Shown here piece by piece: positions 17,023 through 25,130 of a stretch of 62,735 bases of DNA (positions are counted from its first letter, which is position 1; every line of letters begins with the position of its first letter). Under the pieces are notes generated by a model. The model made no database searches. It saw only the letters and a program-made list of their open reading frames with translations, and was not told where the DNA came from. Source of the stretch: a virus. The position numbers were made by a program, and so were the translations under genes. The stretch covers positions 1-62,735 of IMG/VR virus record IMGVR_UViG_3300042448_001551; one strand, written 5' to 3'.

Positions 17023-17490
17023 CTATAATTCAACTATTTCTTTCTTAACTTTCAAAACACTCATTTGTTTTTGAGCAGCTTGAACACTTCTAATATCATC
17101 ACCATTATTATGCATAATTAACTGGTCTTGAGCAGACTCGTTAGTTGTATAAAAACTCTGACGATAAATAGGTTGATCATCTAAAGTACAAGGAATACCT
17201 GTACTACCAGCAATTTTAAGATCACGGTCTGGATTTTCTGTATTAAATGGAGTTAAAGACTCAATAATAATAATTTTGCCTGTTAATTCCATACCTTCTT
17301 GAAAATCTACATTTTCTAAATCTTTTACAAGACCCTTAATAAATGCTGATCTTTTAGATAGTCTTAACCATCCTTGATCATTAATGTGTTTAGACTCTTG
17401 TTCTACACGAATATAGCCATACTCTGGGCTATTTTGATAAACACCGATAATATTACCATGTTTATCTGCTGTCACTTTAACTTTTGACAT
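17023..17490 (-). CDS. Uncharacterised β-rich protein, possibly nucleic-acid binding
   Basis: A 155-residue strand-rich protein with KVTADKHGNIIGVYQNSPEYGYIRVEQ at the N-terminus, an OB-like rhythm (LTGKIIIIESLTPF) and a C-terminal helical tail. It is a single-gene transcript, closed by terminators on both sides, which suggests high or specially timed expression. A role in binding single strands is possible but not shown. Confidence 0.5.
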   Translation of the reverse strand: MSKVKVTADKHGNIIGVYQNSPEYGYIRVEQESKHINDQGWLRLSKRSAFIKGLVKDLENVDFQEGMELTGKIIIIESLTPFNTENPDRDLKIAGSTGIPCTLDDQPIYRQSFYTTNESAQDQLIMHNNGDDIRSVQAAQKQMSVLKVKKEIVEL

Positions 17491-17510
17491 TTTTTTGGTT
17501 TTTATTGTGA

Positions 17511-17539
17511 AAAAAAATCCCCTTAGATTTCTAAGGGGA
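17511..17539 (-). terminator. Rho-independent terminator
   Basis: TCCCCTTAGA pairs with TCTAAGGGGA (17518-17527 with 17530-17539) and is followed on the minus strand by a long T run. It ends the unit containing the 17561 gene. Confidence 0.95.
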
Positions 17540-17560
17540 CATTAAATTTAAATCTTTATT

Positions 17561-17815
17561 TTATTCTTCTATAAGATCTTTATCAACATCTAAATCAGTT
17601 AATTTGTCTATTTCAGGTGTTATATCTGGTGAGATTTCCTCTTCATCATTAGAAGAAGCTTGTTCTCTTTTTTTAAGAATAGAACCAAACCACGGATCTT
17701 CTAGAGTGTCACCATAATTATAAGCTATTAGGTATTCTAGCTCTTCATCTGACATCTCTAAATATTGTTCAGTGCTTATTTCAATAACTTTACCTGTAGG
17801 AAGTTGATATAACAT
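17561..17815 (-). CDS. Conserved small acidic phage protein (LPTGKVIEISTEQYLEMSDEE type)
   Basis: An 84-residue protein. I start at 17815 (MLYQLPTGKVIEI), because the preceding 16 codons are hydrophobic and non-conserved in appearance. The EQYLEMSDEELEYLIAYNYG core is, from memory, a common block in small Bacteroidota phage proteins; the C-terminal third is acidic and disordered. Function unknown. Confidence 0.65.
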   Translation of the reverse strand: MLYQLPTGKVIEISTEQYLEMSDEELEYLIAYNYGDTLEDPWFGSILKKREQASSNDEEEISPDITPEIDKLTDLDVDKDLIEE

Positions 17816-17901
17816 ATTAGTAATATAATAATATAAAACTAACATATAATTATCAATTATCATACAAATAATAAATAAAGACTGGATTATAGAGCTATAA
17901 A

Positions 17902-18078
17902 TTAATTTGATTTTCTATTTTGCATATTATAAATCTTCCTTTTCCAATATGCATTAGTGTTATTTATAACTTTTTGCTGATCTTTTAACTTTTCCTTTAG
18001 ATGTAACACTTCTTTACTAAGATGATTTATAATTTCATCCTTTTTAAAAAAGTTTTTTATATTATTTATTAGTTGCAT
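17902..18078 (-). CDS. Small coiled-coil protein, 58 residues
   Basis: A reading frame starting MQLINNIKNFF inside the last codons of the upstream gene and ending NMQNRKSN. The middle (HLSKEVLHLKEKLKDQQKVI) has heptad-like Leu/Val spacing of a coiled coil. It fills what would otherwise be a 200-base gap between tightly packed genes, and an ATG in the overlap fits the coupling seen elsewhere. No function recognised. Confidence 0.65.
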   Translation of the reverse strand: MQLINNIKNFFKKDEIINHLSKEVLHLKEKLKDQQKVINNTNAYWKRKIYNMQNRKSN

Positions 18079-18628
18079 CCTCTATTCTTTTATATAAATT
18101 ATTAAATATGCCTGCTGAGTTAGTATCAATAAAACTATTTGCTTGACTTAATTCTTCATCAAGCTGTAAATCAATTTTAGATACTAAATTACCCTTTTCA
18201 TTCACTTCTTTACCAAGCCTTTTAATATCAAAAATTTGAGTTTCTTTAAAATCTTTTCCTTCAAAAATAACAACTAAAGCTTCTTTATCAATTGGTATTT
18301 CTCTCCAATTTTTTAAATCATCTTCATCAGTTGCTTCTTTATCCACTGTTCTAACCCAAGCTTCAGCTGCCCAAACTACATAATTAATAGTACATATTTT
18401 GTTAGCTTCAGCGATTACTTCTGGAAAAATGTTGTTTAGAAAATTAATTTTTGTTTTATCACTTTCTAAAATTTCAGCAGTTAAAGGAATATGAATAATT
18501 ATAACCTTTTCTTCATTTTCTTTTTTTCCTATTAAAGAAATTTGAGCTGCTATAGAACCCATCATTGTAAACATTTCTTTTAAAGAGTCTACATACTCTT
18601 CTTTTATTGTATTATATTTTTCTGTCAT
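18062..18628 (-). CDS. Uncharacterised acidic protein
   Basis: A 188-residue acidic protein with a strand-rich middle (KVIIIHIPLTAEIL, then TINYVVWAAEAWVR). No motif recognised. It directly follows the AAA+ ATPase gene by 2 bases and may be its partner or substrate adaptor. Confidence 0.55.
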   Translation of the reverse strand: MTEKYNTIKEEYVDSLKEMFTMMGSIAAQISLIGKKENEEKVIIIHIPLTAEILESDKTKINFLNNIFPEVIAEANKICTINYVVWAAEAWVRTVDKEATDEDDLKNWREIPIDKEALVVIFEGKDFKETQIFDIKRLGKEVNEKGNLVSKIDLQLDEELSQANSFIDTNSAGIFNNLYKRIEDATNK

Positions 18629-18630
18629 AA

Positions 18631-19719
18631 TTATAAAATTAAATCTAAATTATCTTTAAATATGTTATGGGTTACTGCTACTGGTTCTAAGAGTAAGATT
18701 TTTTTATTAATCTCATTTTCTTTTTCTTGATTTTTAGATTCTTTTCCAGCTAATCTAGATAAAGAACTTTGTGATTTTAAATCATTTTCTACTACAATAG
18801 TATTAGATGAAACAATATCTACAATTACACCAAAAAGTTTTCTACCAGCGTAAAAGTGTTCTCCAATTGTATAATCATTAAAATAATTATGAGAAACTCT
18901 AGTGGCATTAAATAAAAGTTTCTTTTGACCATCTATAACTTCATAAACATTAAAAATGTCACTAGTATCACCATTAACATTAAATATTAATTTAAAGTTA
19001 TCTGTACTTTCGTCATGAATATTTACTTCTTCAATAATGGCTTTTACTATATCCATTGTGATTATTGGACGTTCACTGATAAATTTAATAACATCTTGTC
19101 TAAAAAATTTATTAATTAAAAGATCATCAACAACTTCAATTATAACATTAAGTTCTAAGTCATTAAATGTTTTTACATAACGTATTCTAGAAGGTCTTTG
19201 TAATAAATTTTTTTCTATTCTAATATGATTGGTTGTTAATAAAAACAAAATTCTATTATTAGTTTTTAACACACCATCCATTATAGTTAGTAAAGAATTA
19301 TCATGTTCATCATAGATTTTTTCAAATTCATCTATAAAAACAATTATGTCCTGTTGTATTTCATTTAAAAGTGATGCAAACCCTTGATAAGCTTCAGAAA
19401 CAATTATTACAGGAAGATTTAATTTATTACAAATTAATTCAGCTGTGATAGTTTTACCTGTACCTCTTAAACCATTTAATAATACACCAAAATTACCCTT
19501 TGTGTTATTATAAGATTTAACCACTCTGTCTATAAAAGGTTGTTCACATCCATATATTTTATATGGAAATGTAAAACAATCTTGAGTTTTTGATAAATAT
19601 AACACTCCTGTTTGTTCATTAAAACATAATTTATAAATTGCAGGTGGTAAATCTATAATTTGATCAGTTACATCAGATAAGATGTAATTATTTTGTCTTT
19701 TATTCCAAACTTTATTCAT
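18631..19719 (-). CDS. AAA+ ATPase (FtsH/BCS1-like)
   Basis: A 362-residue protein with Walker A GLRGTGKT (near residue 86), Walker B DIIVFIDEFEKI, sensor 1 LFLLTTNH and arginine-finger-like QRPSRIRYVK, the order of classical AAA+ proteins. The C-terminal 120 residues are β-rich and may hold a substrate domain. Crass-like genomes often carry a comparable AAA+ gene. Its target is unknown; it lies upstream of an acidic protein and downstream of a conserved phage protein. Confidence 0.85.
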   Translation of the reverse strand: MNKVWNKRQNNYILSDVTDQIIDLPPAIYKLCFNEQTGVLYLSKTQDCFTFPYKIYGCEQPFIDRVVKSYNNTKGNFGVLLNGLRGTGKTITAELICNKLNLPVIIVSEAYQGFASLLNEIQQDIIVFIDEFEKIYDEHDNSLLTIMDGVLKTNNRILFLLTTNHIRIEKNLLQRPSRIRYVKTFNDLELNVIIEVVDDLLINKFFRQDVIKFISERPIITMDIVKAIIEEVNIHDESTDNFKLIFNVNGDTSDIFNVYEVIDGQKKLLFNATRVSHNYFNDYTIGEHFYAGRKLFGVIVDIVSSNTIVVENDLKSQSSLSRLAGKESKNQEKENEINKKILLLEPVAVTHNIFKDNLDLIL

Positions 19720-19723
19720 AATA

Positions 19724-20314
19724 TTAATCCCACCAATGGGATGATTTTTGTTTTAAAATTTCAAATATTAAATTTCTACATCTTTCTTGATTATAAACAC
19801 CTATAAAAGTAGCTAATATTCTGTTGTTGACTACTCCTTCTAAATTATACTTAGCTTTTACTCTTGGGATAAGTTTTTTATACTTATTAATGTATTCATC
19901 TAATTTATCCTGTACAACTGCCTGATCAAAATATTCTGTAGTTATGCGTTTTTCTTCATGAAATTGTCTAAAATCTAATTTAGTGTAGTCCATATAGTCA
20001 TCATTCTCATAATAACTCTCATGTTCTCTTTCAATAAGATTTAATGTGACTGTCATCCAAAAGTTATCTTTATCTACACTTGTGTGTCTGTTATGACTCA
20101 CTATATAATGTCTTTGAAGTTCAATCTTCTTTTGTAGTATTTTAGTAATGTAATAATCATCCCAATGTCTATCATTCCAGATAGTTGGTAACCAATCAAT
20201 AAGATTGGTTACACTATCTACAAATCTACAAAACCAACGGGGGGAAAATCTTCTCCATGTTTTTCTACCAAATACTGAGTCTTCTGGTAATTCTAATTTT
20301 TTATAAATTTTCAT
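19724..20314 (-). CDS. Conserved phage protein (DRHWD..YI..IL type)
   Basis: A 196-residue protein with a Trp-rich core, RHWDDYYITKILQKKIELQR, and WWD at the C-terminus. Comparable proteins with a WxDRDWD...L..KL core are common across large phages and remain uncharacterised. It begins 3 bases after the VWA gene ends, in an operon with the second MoxR-VWA pair and the AAA+ ATPase. Confidence 0.6.
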   Translation of the reverse strand: MKIYKKLELPEDSVFGRKTWRRFSPRWFCRFVDSVTNLIDWLPTIWNDRHWDDYYITKILQKKIELQRHYIVSHNRHTSVDKDNFWMTVTLNLIEREHESYYENDDYMDYTKLDFRQFHEEKRITTEYFDQAVVQDKLDEYINKYKKLIPRVKAKYNLEGVVNNRILATFIGVYNQERCRNLIFEILKQKSSHWWD

Positions 20315-20317
20315 AGA

Positions 20318-21673
20318 TTAATCTTGAAATTCTGTTTTTACAACTTTATTAATAATAGTGCTCACTTGCTCTACTAATTTATTATTGTCAGTCACTACAG
20401 TGTGGTAATTATAAATATTTTTTACATTATACTCTAAACCAACACCAATAGTTACAAAACCATCTCGTTTACATTTTTCTATAATTCTTTTCATATCATC
20501 AATAGCTGATTGACCCCCATAAGCTTTACCAGAAGGTTCACCATCACTAATAGATATAAAAATAATATTATCATCTGTAAAACTTCTTACTTTTTCATAC
20601 ACTAAATCAATTACAGGACCATCATAATTTTCACAATAATAATTGCCATCTGTTTGATTTTTAATTGTATATTCAAAATCTTGATTAAATGGATCATGAT
20701 AAACTCTTATTTCTGGATGATCTTCTCCACTATGACCATAAAAAAACATTTTTTCTTTAGGAAGAATTTCAGAAAAAGCTTTATAAAGCACTTTAAATAA
20801 ATGATGCTGATAATATTGATTAGATCCTTGCATAGAACCACTCTCATCTCCTAAAATACACACACTAAATGGTTTAGTAGATTGGTTTTCCTCTATTTTA
20901 TAATAAACATGTGTATTACCAGCAGGAATCTCTCCTATTTTGCTACTATTTAATTTACCTGTTTTTAGATTGGGAACTATATCTTTTTTAGGATCAAAAG
21001 AAATATCTAAAAGTCTTACTAAATGATTTGCTTGAGCTATACACTTTTGATCAAAATGAATAGGAATATCAAATTTATTCATTTTTTGGAAAACTCCATT
21101 CTCTTTTAGTTTACCAGCTCTATCATCATCATATTTAATACTACTTCCAAATGAAAAACTAGATTTTCTAATTTTAATTTCATTTAAAGCTGGTTTAACT
21201 TTAGATAGAGCATCTCTTAAAGGGTTATCAGATTCACCTTCTTTTTTATCTTTTTTAGGAATTTCTATAAAAAACTGCGTGTCTGCTAAAAAATCTTGAT
21301 AATTAATAAATAAAGATGAAAGATCTGGATCATGAGAAAGAATTTCTAAACATGCTTTAATATTGTTTTTTGGAATATATAAATATTCTTTTTCATATAA
21401 TCCAAAAAAGCTTTCTTTTTTAATCTCCATTCCTCTATAATAAAAGAAAGCTTCAGCTCCATTACCATACTCTGATTTTTGATTTAACTTTAATAAAAAT
21501 AATTTTATTAATTTAGTTTTTGTATAGTAAGAAAGTCCTTCAACAGGATCTTCTGGTTCTTTCCAATCTATCTCTAAAGGAACATAAACATCTGGATGAT
21601 CCCATAAAACTTTACTAAAACCACCAAAGTACGAGGTTTCCCACCCCGTACTTGATTTTGAATAATAAGCCAT
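20318..21673 (-). CDS. VWA-domain protein, partner of MoxR ATPase, copy 2
   Basis: A 451-residue protein with a C-terminal VWA domain: MIDAS ILGDESGSMQG (near residue 278) and IFISISDGEPSG. The first 270 residues are unlike copy 1 (8565-10070), so the two VWA proteins probably recognise different targets. It lies 6 bases downstream of the MoxR-type gene at 21680-22633. Confidence 0.85.
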   Translation of the reverse strand: MAYYSKSSTGWETSYFGGFSKVLWDHPDVYVPLEIDWKEPEDPVEGLSYYTKTKLIKLFLLKLNQKSEYGNGAEAFFYYRGMEIKKESFFGLYEKEYLYIPKNNIKACLEILSHDPDLSSLFINYQDFLADTQFFIEIPKKDKKEGESDNPLRDALSKVKPALNEIKIRKSSFSFGSSIKYDDDRAGKLKENGVFQKMNKFDIPIHFDQKCIAQANHLVRLLDISFDPKKDIVPNLKTGKLNSSKIGEIPAGNTHVYYKIEENQSTKPFSVCILGDESGSMQGSNQYYQHHLFKVLYKAFSEILPKEKMFFYGHSGEDHPEIRVYHDPFNQDFEYTIKNQTDGNYYCENYDGPVIDLVYEKVRSFTDDNIIFISISDGEPSGKAYGGQSAIDDMKRIIEKCKRDGFVTIGVGLEYNVKNIYNYHTVVTDNNKLVEQVSTIINKVVKTEFQD

Positions 21674-21679
21674 TTAATA

Positions 21680-22633
21680 CTATTTAGCTGTATTTAATAT
21701 TGTTTCTAACGCTTTTAAACCATCTGGTCCGCCAATACCTTTACAAATAATATAAAAACTATCATAAAGTGTGAAACCGTCTTCTACTAAAGCAGCAATA
21801 AGTTTTAAATGTCTAATAGATAGATTAAAACCAATAACAAACTCATCATGAGCATTATTAATTTTAGTATACACATCTACCATTTTAGCTATTACAAGAG
21901 GATCCATTTTTGGATTTTGAATAGTTATAGCTTTAGTGACATCTTCACTTGTTAATGGATCAATTTCTACTAACATAAATCTATCCATAAGAGCTCTATC
22001 TAACTTGTGAGTTCCTGTATACTGACCACCTAAGTTTGCTGTAGCAAAGAAAACACATTCTGGATGCACTTTGATTGGAGCAGCATCTTCAAAACAATAT
22101 TCCATAGGTAGTTCTCTACGAAAATCTAAACAAGGAAATAATAGATTATTTGCTGTAGCACTAGCTCTTGACAATTCATCCAATAGTATAATACCTGGTT
22201 TTTGGATCATTTCACTAAAACGTGATTTTACAAATGTACTTGTGGTTTTGCCGTCTTCCATTTTTATAATATGAGTTCCTACAAGACTCATAATTGGGTC
22301 ACTCATAGTACCCATGTCAAAAATTGTTAGAGGTAGATTTTTAATTTTAGCTAAATTAGAAACTAACTCTGTTTTACCTACACCAGTAGGTCCTAATAAT
22401 AATGTACTTACATTTTTATCTACATTTCTTTCTACAACTGCTAAAAGCCCTTTTGAAACTCTATAATAACCATTAATAGTTTTATAACTACCTCCAGTAA
22501 ACTCTGGTTTTTTTACTGTTTTTCTGTCTTCTTTAACAGATTTTTTACTACTTTCTTCGATTGACTTTTTTAACTCTTCTACAAGACTTTCTGTAGTTAA
22601 ACCTAGATTTTCCATTGTTGATTTTGTTGACAT
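21680..22633 (-). CDS. MoxR-type AAA+ ATPase, copy 2
   Basis: A 317-residue protein with Walker A LLGPTGVGKTEL, Walker B GIILLDELSRA, sensor 1 VFFATANLGGQYTG and LDRALMDRFMLVEID, typical of MoxR/CobS ATPases. I start at 22633 (MSTKSTMENL); the longer reading runs through the upstream terminator hairpin at 22672-22699. It pairs with the adjacent VWA protein and is the second such pair in this window. Confidence 0.9.
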   Translation of the reverse strand: MSTKSTMENLGLTTESLVEELKKSIEESSKKSVKEDRKTVKKPEFTGGSYKTINGYYRVSKGLLAVVERNVDKNVSTLLLGPTGVGKTELVSNLAKIKNLPLTIFDMGTMSDPIMSLVGTHIIKMEDGKTTSTFVKSRFSEMIQKPGIILLDELSRASATANNLLFPCLDFRRELPMEYCFEDAAPIKVHPECVFFATANLGGQYTGTHKLDRALMDRFMLVEIDPLTSEDVTKAITIQNPKMDPLVIAKMVDVYTKINNAHDEFVIGFNLSIRHLKLIAALVEDGFTLYDSFYIICKGIGGPDGLKALETILNTAK

Positions 22634-22662
22634 TTTTCTTTTTAGATTTTTATGATTAATAG

Positions 22663-22699
22663 AATAAAAACAAGTCCCAGTATAAAAATACCAGGACTT
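22663..22699 (-). terminator. Rho-independent terminator after the mini tRNA-like element
   Basis: On the minus strand AAGTCCTGGTAT pairs with ATACTGGGACTT (with wobble pairs; arms at 22688-22699 and 22672-22683), followed by TTTTTATT. It separates the tRNA-like element from the MoxR gene. Confidence 0.85.
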
Positions 22700-22735
22700 T
22701 ATCCGCACAAACAATTCCCATTTATTCCTGGGTCT

Positions 22736-22780
22736 TGGTGACTATAACAAGAATCGAACTTGTTTAAATACCTTTTAGTC
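22736..22780 (-). tRNA. Minimal tRNA-like element: acceptor stem, T arm and CCA only
   Basis: Read on the minus strand, GACTAAA and TATAGTC form an acceptor-like stem (6 of 7 pairs). A perfect T arm follows (ACAAG, loop TTCGATT, CTTGT), and A plus an encoded CCA comes directly after the acceptor. Only 10 bases lie between the 5' acceptor strand and the T arm, so the D and anticodon arms are missing. It cannot be a working decoder in this form. It may be a deleted tRNA, a tRNA mimic bound by CCA/T-arm enzymes, or an RNA 3'-processing signal. It lies between two minus-strand terminators. Confidence 0.6.
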
Positions 22781-22811
22781 AAAAAAAAAGGAAGAACTTT
22801 TACATTCTCCC
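22781..22811 (-). terminator. Rho-independent terminator after the coiled-coil gene
   Basis: On the minus strand GGGAGAA pairs with TTCTTCC (one wobble), followed by nine T. It ends the 22842-23171 gene and lies immediately upstream of the tRNA-like element. Confidence 0.85.
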
Positions 22812-22841
22812 TTTTGTAATCTATATTGTTTTTATTTTTTT

Positions 22842-23171
22842 TTAGAATCTTTCTAATAAGATTCTTTCAGCAAAATCTAATGCTTTTTCTAATCCTTCCA
22901 CTACTTGATAAGCATCAAACTCATTTTGCACACTGTACGGAACAGCTGATTGAGCAGCAATTAATTCACGTCTAGCTGCTGCTAAGTCTTTTTTGGTGGT
23001 AGCTACTGTTACTTCCAAATCTGACTTTGCAATCTGAACTTTTAAGTCCAGCTCCTCCGCTTCTAACTGTTGTTGGGATTTTGATATGAGGTCTTTGTAC
23101 TTTAATACCTCGTTCATTCTGTCTTTCAATATTACTGTTTCCTTCTGTGTTTTTGTTGTTGCTACTGCCAT
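22842..23171 (-). CDS. Alanine-rich coiled-coil protein
   Basis: A 109-residue, almost fully helical protein (LISKSQQQLEAEELDLKVQI, then DLAAARRELIAAQSAV) with heptad patterning. It overlaps the 3' end of the MIB/HERC2 gene by 200 bases in another frame. Since its own sequence looks like an orderly coiled coil while the overlapped end of the other protein is low-complexity, this frame is probably the selected one in the overlap. Confidence 0.7.
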   Translation of the reverse strand: MAVATTKTQKETVILKDRMNEVLKYKDLISKSQQQLEAEELDLKVQIAKSDLEVTVATTKKDLAAARRELIAAQSAVPYSVQNEFDAYQVVEGLEKALDFAERILLERF

Positions 23172-24345
23172 TTTGATTTGTGTTTATTGGTTTATTAATA
23201 ATTGCTGTGTATTCTTTTGTATCAGAATTGTATAACCACCTTCTTAACTCAGGAGAACTAATATTACCATTATAATCTCCATTGTACTCTTTAATACCAT
23301 TATATACTTCGTCAGTTATCCTTTCTGTACGTTTTATTTCATTTATTTCGGTTTTTACATCTGTACCTACTGGAAACATTTGCTTACATACTTCTAATGG
23401 AGATAGTTCTTTTTTAGGTATATCATTTATATTTTTTCCACCATTATTGTAAAAAGTTATCTCTTCTGGTGTGGCTAGTCTCCATGATGATTTATCTGCT
23501 GATGATCTAGATTTTGTATAAAATAAGTCATCTTTTTCACTAGCTGGTAAAACTCTAAAAATATCTCCTATTTTTCTAGCACCACCAACATCTCTTAATG
23601 AAACCACTGTATCTCCTATATATATTCCTGGAAATACTACCATTCTTTCTATTTTCTTTTTTTCTTCTGTAATAAACTTAGGCATACCATATTCATAAAA
23701 AGTATCAAAAGATATTAGAGGACCAGAATTGTCCATACCTGTATGAAATTTTTTCTCACTACCATAAATAAATAAGTAATTATCATGATCTGAACAATCA
23801 TGATTAAGTTTCCATCCTTGGGAAATAAACCAGTTTACAGCATGTTCCATATGCTCTTTACTGGGAAGATTAAAAGATTTAGCAGTTGGAATAGGTTTGA
23901 ATTTATTACTAAGTTCAGCGCATACACCTTCTTTTACAGGAACATCAGTACATTCAGCCCATACACCATTATTATAAACAAGTCCTTCATCTTCTTTTAA
24001 AGCAATCATTTTTTTATCATACCAATATGGATAGTCATATTTAATATTTTTATGATGACTTCCTATTGTATCAATATAAGAACATCCACTTGGAAATCTT
24101 TCCATAGCGTCTTGAAGAAGCGCATCTTTATAATTCTCAAAATAAAGATCATACATCCCATGATCTCCTATACGATAACCATCTTTAGATCCATTTTCCC
24201 ATAATACTGTTACCCAACCATTTTTTAAGTTTTCTATTATAACACCTGTTTTTCCTCCTCCATCTTGATTTCCATAAACCCAATCTTTCCCTCTTATCAC
24301 TTTAGCCCCACTTATGGGGTATTTCACGGATATTATTGTGCTCAT
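22972..24345 (-). CDS. MIB/HERC2-domain protein
   Basis: A 457-residue protein. Residues about 13-69 match the MIB/HERC2 domain: GAKVIRGKDWVYGNQDGGG, then GWVTVLWENGSKDGYRIG and MYDLYF, the VxRGxDWxxGxQDGG...V.V.W.NG....YR.G....YDL pattern known from eukaryotic Mind bomb and HERC2 ubiquitin ligases. A second β-rich domain lies around residues 235-330 (GIYIGDTVVSLRDVGGARKIGDIF). The last 65 residues are Asn/Ser-rich and overlap the coiled-coil gene out of frame. The domain probably binds peptides; the phage role is unknown. Confidence 0.75.
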   Translation of the reverse strand: MSTIISVKYPISGAKVIRGKDWVYGNQDGGGKTGVIIENLKNGWVTVLWENGSKDGYRIGDHGMYDLYFENYKDALLQDAMERFPSGCSYIDTIGSHHKNIKYDYPYWYDKKMIALKEDEGLVYNNGVWAECTDVPVKEGVCAELSNKFKPIPTAKSFNLPSKEHMEHAVNWFISQGWKLNHDCSDHDNYLFIYGSEKKFHTGMDNSGPLISFDTFYEYGMPKFITEEKKKIERMVVFPGIYIGDTVVSLRDVGGARKIGDIFRVLPASEKDDLFYTKSRSSADKSSWRLATPEEITFYNNGGKNINDIPKKELSPLEVCKQMFPVGTDVKTEINEIKRTERITDEVYNGIKEYNGDYNGNISSPELRRWLYNSDTKEYTAIINKPINTNQNGSSNNKNTEGNSNIERQNERGIKVQRPHIKIPTTVRSGGAGLKSSDCKVRFGSNSSYHQKRLSSS

Positions 24346-24677
24346 GCTGTTTCATTTACGCAGTCAAAAATATGTTGTATTCTCATATTCCAATATTTTC
24401 TACTATGTACTGGATACCAATGTCTTCCCATTGGATCTTTTTTCCATAATCTTGGGGCTTTATTATATAATTCTGGTAAAAATAATTCTAAAAAGTAAAC
24501 ATTATTATAATTCCATTTTGCATGTAATTTTTTAACTTTACTATTTGATTTATAGTTGTCAAATATTACACGATGTATATAATGACATATTCCTTGACTA
24601 AGATTTGGATCTTTTACTGTAAAATCTAATAGTCTTTTGTAAAATTTGTGTCTATCTTTTTTTGTTAATTTTGTCAT
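24342..24677 (-). CDS. Uncharacterised small protein
   Basis: A 111-residue basic protein with an aromatic-rich C-terminal half (FLPELYNKAPRLWKKD to RHWYPVHSRKYWNMRI). It overlaps the MIB-gene start by 4 bases (ATGA type), and its own start sits 8 bases behind the recurrent leader motif at 24686-24705. No family recognised. Confidence 0.6.
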   Translation of the reverse strand: MTKLTKKDRHKFYKRLLDFTVKDPNLSQGICHYIHRVIFDNYKSNSKVKKLHAKWNYNNVYFLELFLPELYNKAPRLWKKDPMGRHWYPVHSRKYWNMRIQHIFDCVNETA

Positions 24678-24685
24678 ATTATAAG

Positions 24686-24705
24686 ATTTTAATGTTTAAA
24701 AAATA
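24686..24705 (-). promoter_or_regulatory. Recurrent leader motif, copy 1
   Basis: The minus-strand TATTTTTTAAACATTAAAAT lies 8 bases before an ATG and directly after the tRNA-like gene. It resembles the elements at 29918, 32398 and 32674. It could be a phage-specific promoter or translation leader. Confidence 0.45.
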
Positions 24706-24707
24706 GC

Positions 24708-24778
24708 GGTGTATGTTGGGACTCGAACCCAAATTTCATCCTCCCGTAGATGCGTACTAGCCTTTATACTACAAACAC
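24708..24778 (-). tRNA. tRNA-like gene with atypical anticodon loop
   Basis: On the minus strand the acceptor GTGTTTG pairs with CATACAC (one T-T mismatch), TA precedes a D arm (GTAT, loop AAAGGCTA, GTAC), and the T arm is perfect (TTGGG, loop TTCGAGT, CCCAA). The anticodon stem is CATC/GATG with an 8-base loop TACGGGAG, so no anticodon can be assigned in the standard way. No CCA is encoded. It may be a degenerate tRNA or one with an odd decoding loop. Confidence 0.6.
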
Positions 24779-24811
24779 CTTTGTGTTTAAGGTACACAAT
24801 TGGAAACCTAT

Positions 24812-25054
24812 TTATTCAAATATTTTACTAAGCTTAGAAATAACATTGTTATTTTCTGCTTCTTGTATAGACAAAACATTTAACTCAGATTGAATTTTAG
24901 CTTTTTGAGCTTTCTTTTCTTCAGCCAATGTTTGAATGTCTTCATTTACTAGTCTTAACTCCTCCATTGTTTTACTAAAAATATTAGTAATATTTTTAGA
25001 ACGTTTTTGGAGCATTTCTAAGGTTCTTTCTGTAGATTGTTGAAAAAGATTCAT
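24812..25054 (-). CDS. Small coiled-coil protein
   Basis: An 80-residue helical protein (IFSKTMEELRLVNEDIQTLA, then KKAQKAKIQSELNVLSIQEA) with coiled-coil spacing throughout. A Bacteroidota -7 element (TAAATTTG, minus strand, 25069-25076) sits just upstream, so it may start its own transcript. No function assigned. Confidence 0.65.
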   Translation of the reverse strand: MNLFQQSTERTLEMLQKRSKNITNIFSKTMEELRLVNEDIQTLAEEKKAQKAKIQSELNVLSIQEAENNNVISKLSKIFE

Positions 25055-25068
25055 AAGTTTTATTTTGG

Positions 25069-25126
25069 CAAATTTAATAAAACATTACCATTTTACTGGA
25101 ACTTCTCCATAATTATCTTATTTTTG
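25069..25126. promoter_or_regulatory. Divergent promoter region with two TAnnTTTG elements
   Basis: TAAATTTG on the minus strand (25069-25076) faces the coiled-coil gene, and TATTTTTG on the plus strand (25119-25126) lies 4 bases before the homing endonuclease ATG, which would give an almost leaderless mRNA. Convincing -33 boxes are not seen. Confidence 0.5.
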
Positions 25127-25130
25127 TATT

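Noticed and set aside
24708-24779. Histidine tRNA with an extra G-1:C73 pair
   Set aside because: The acceptor could form an eighth pair, but the anticodon loop contains no GTG, so tRNA-His does not fit.
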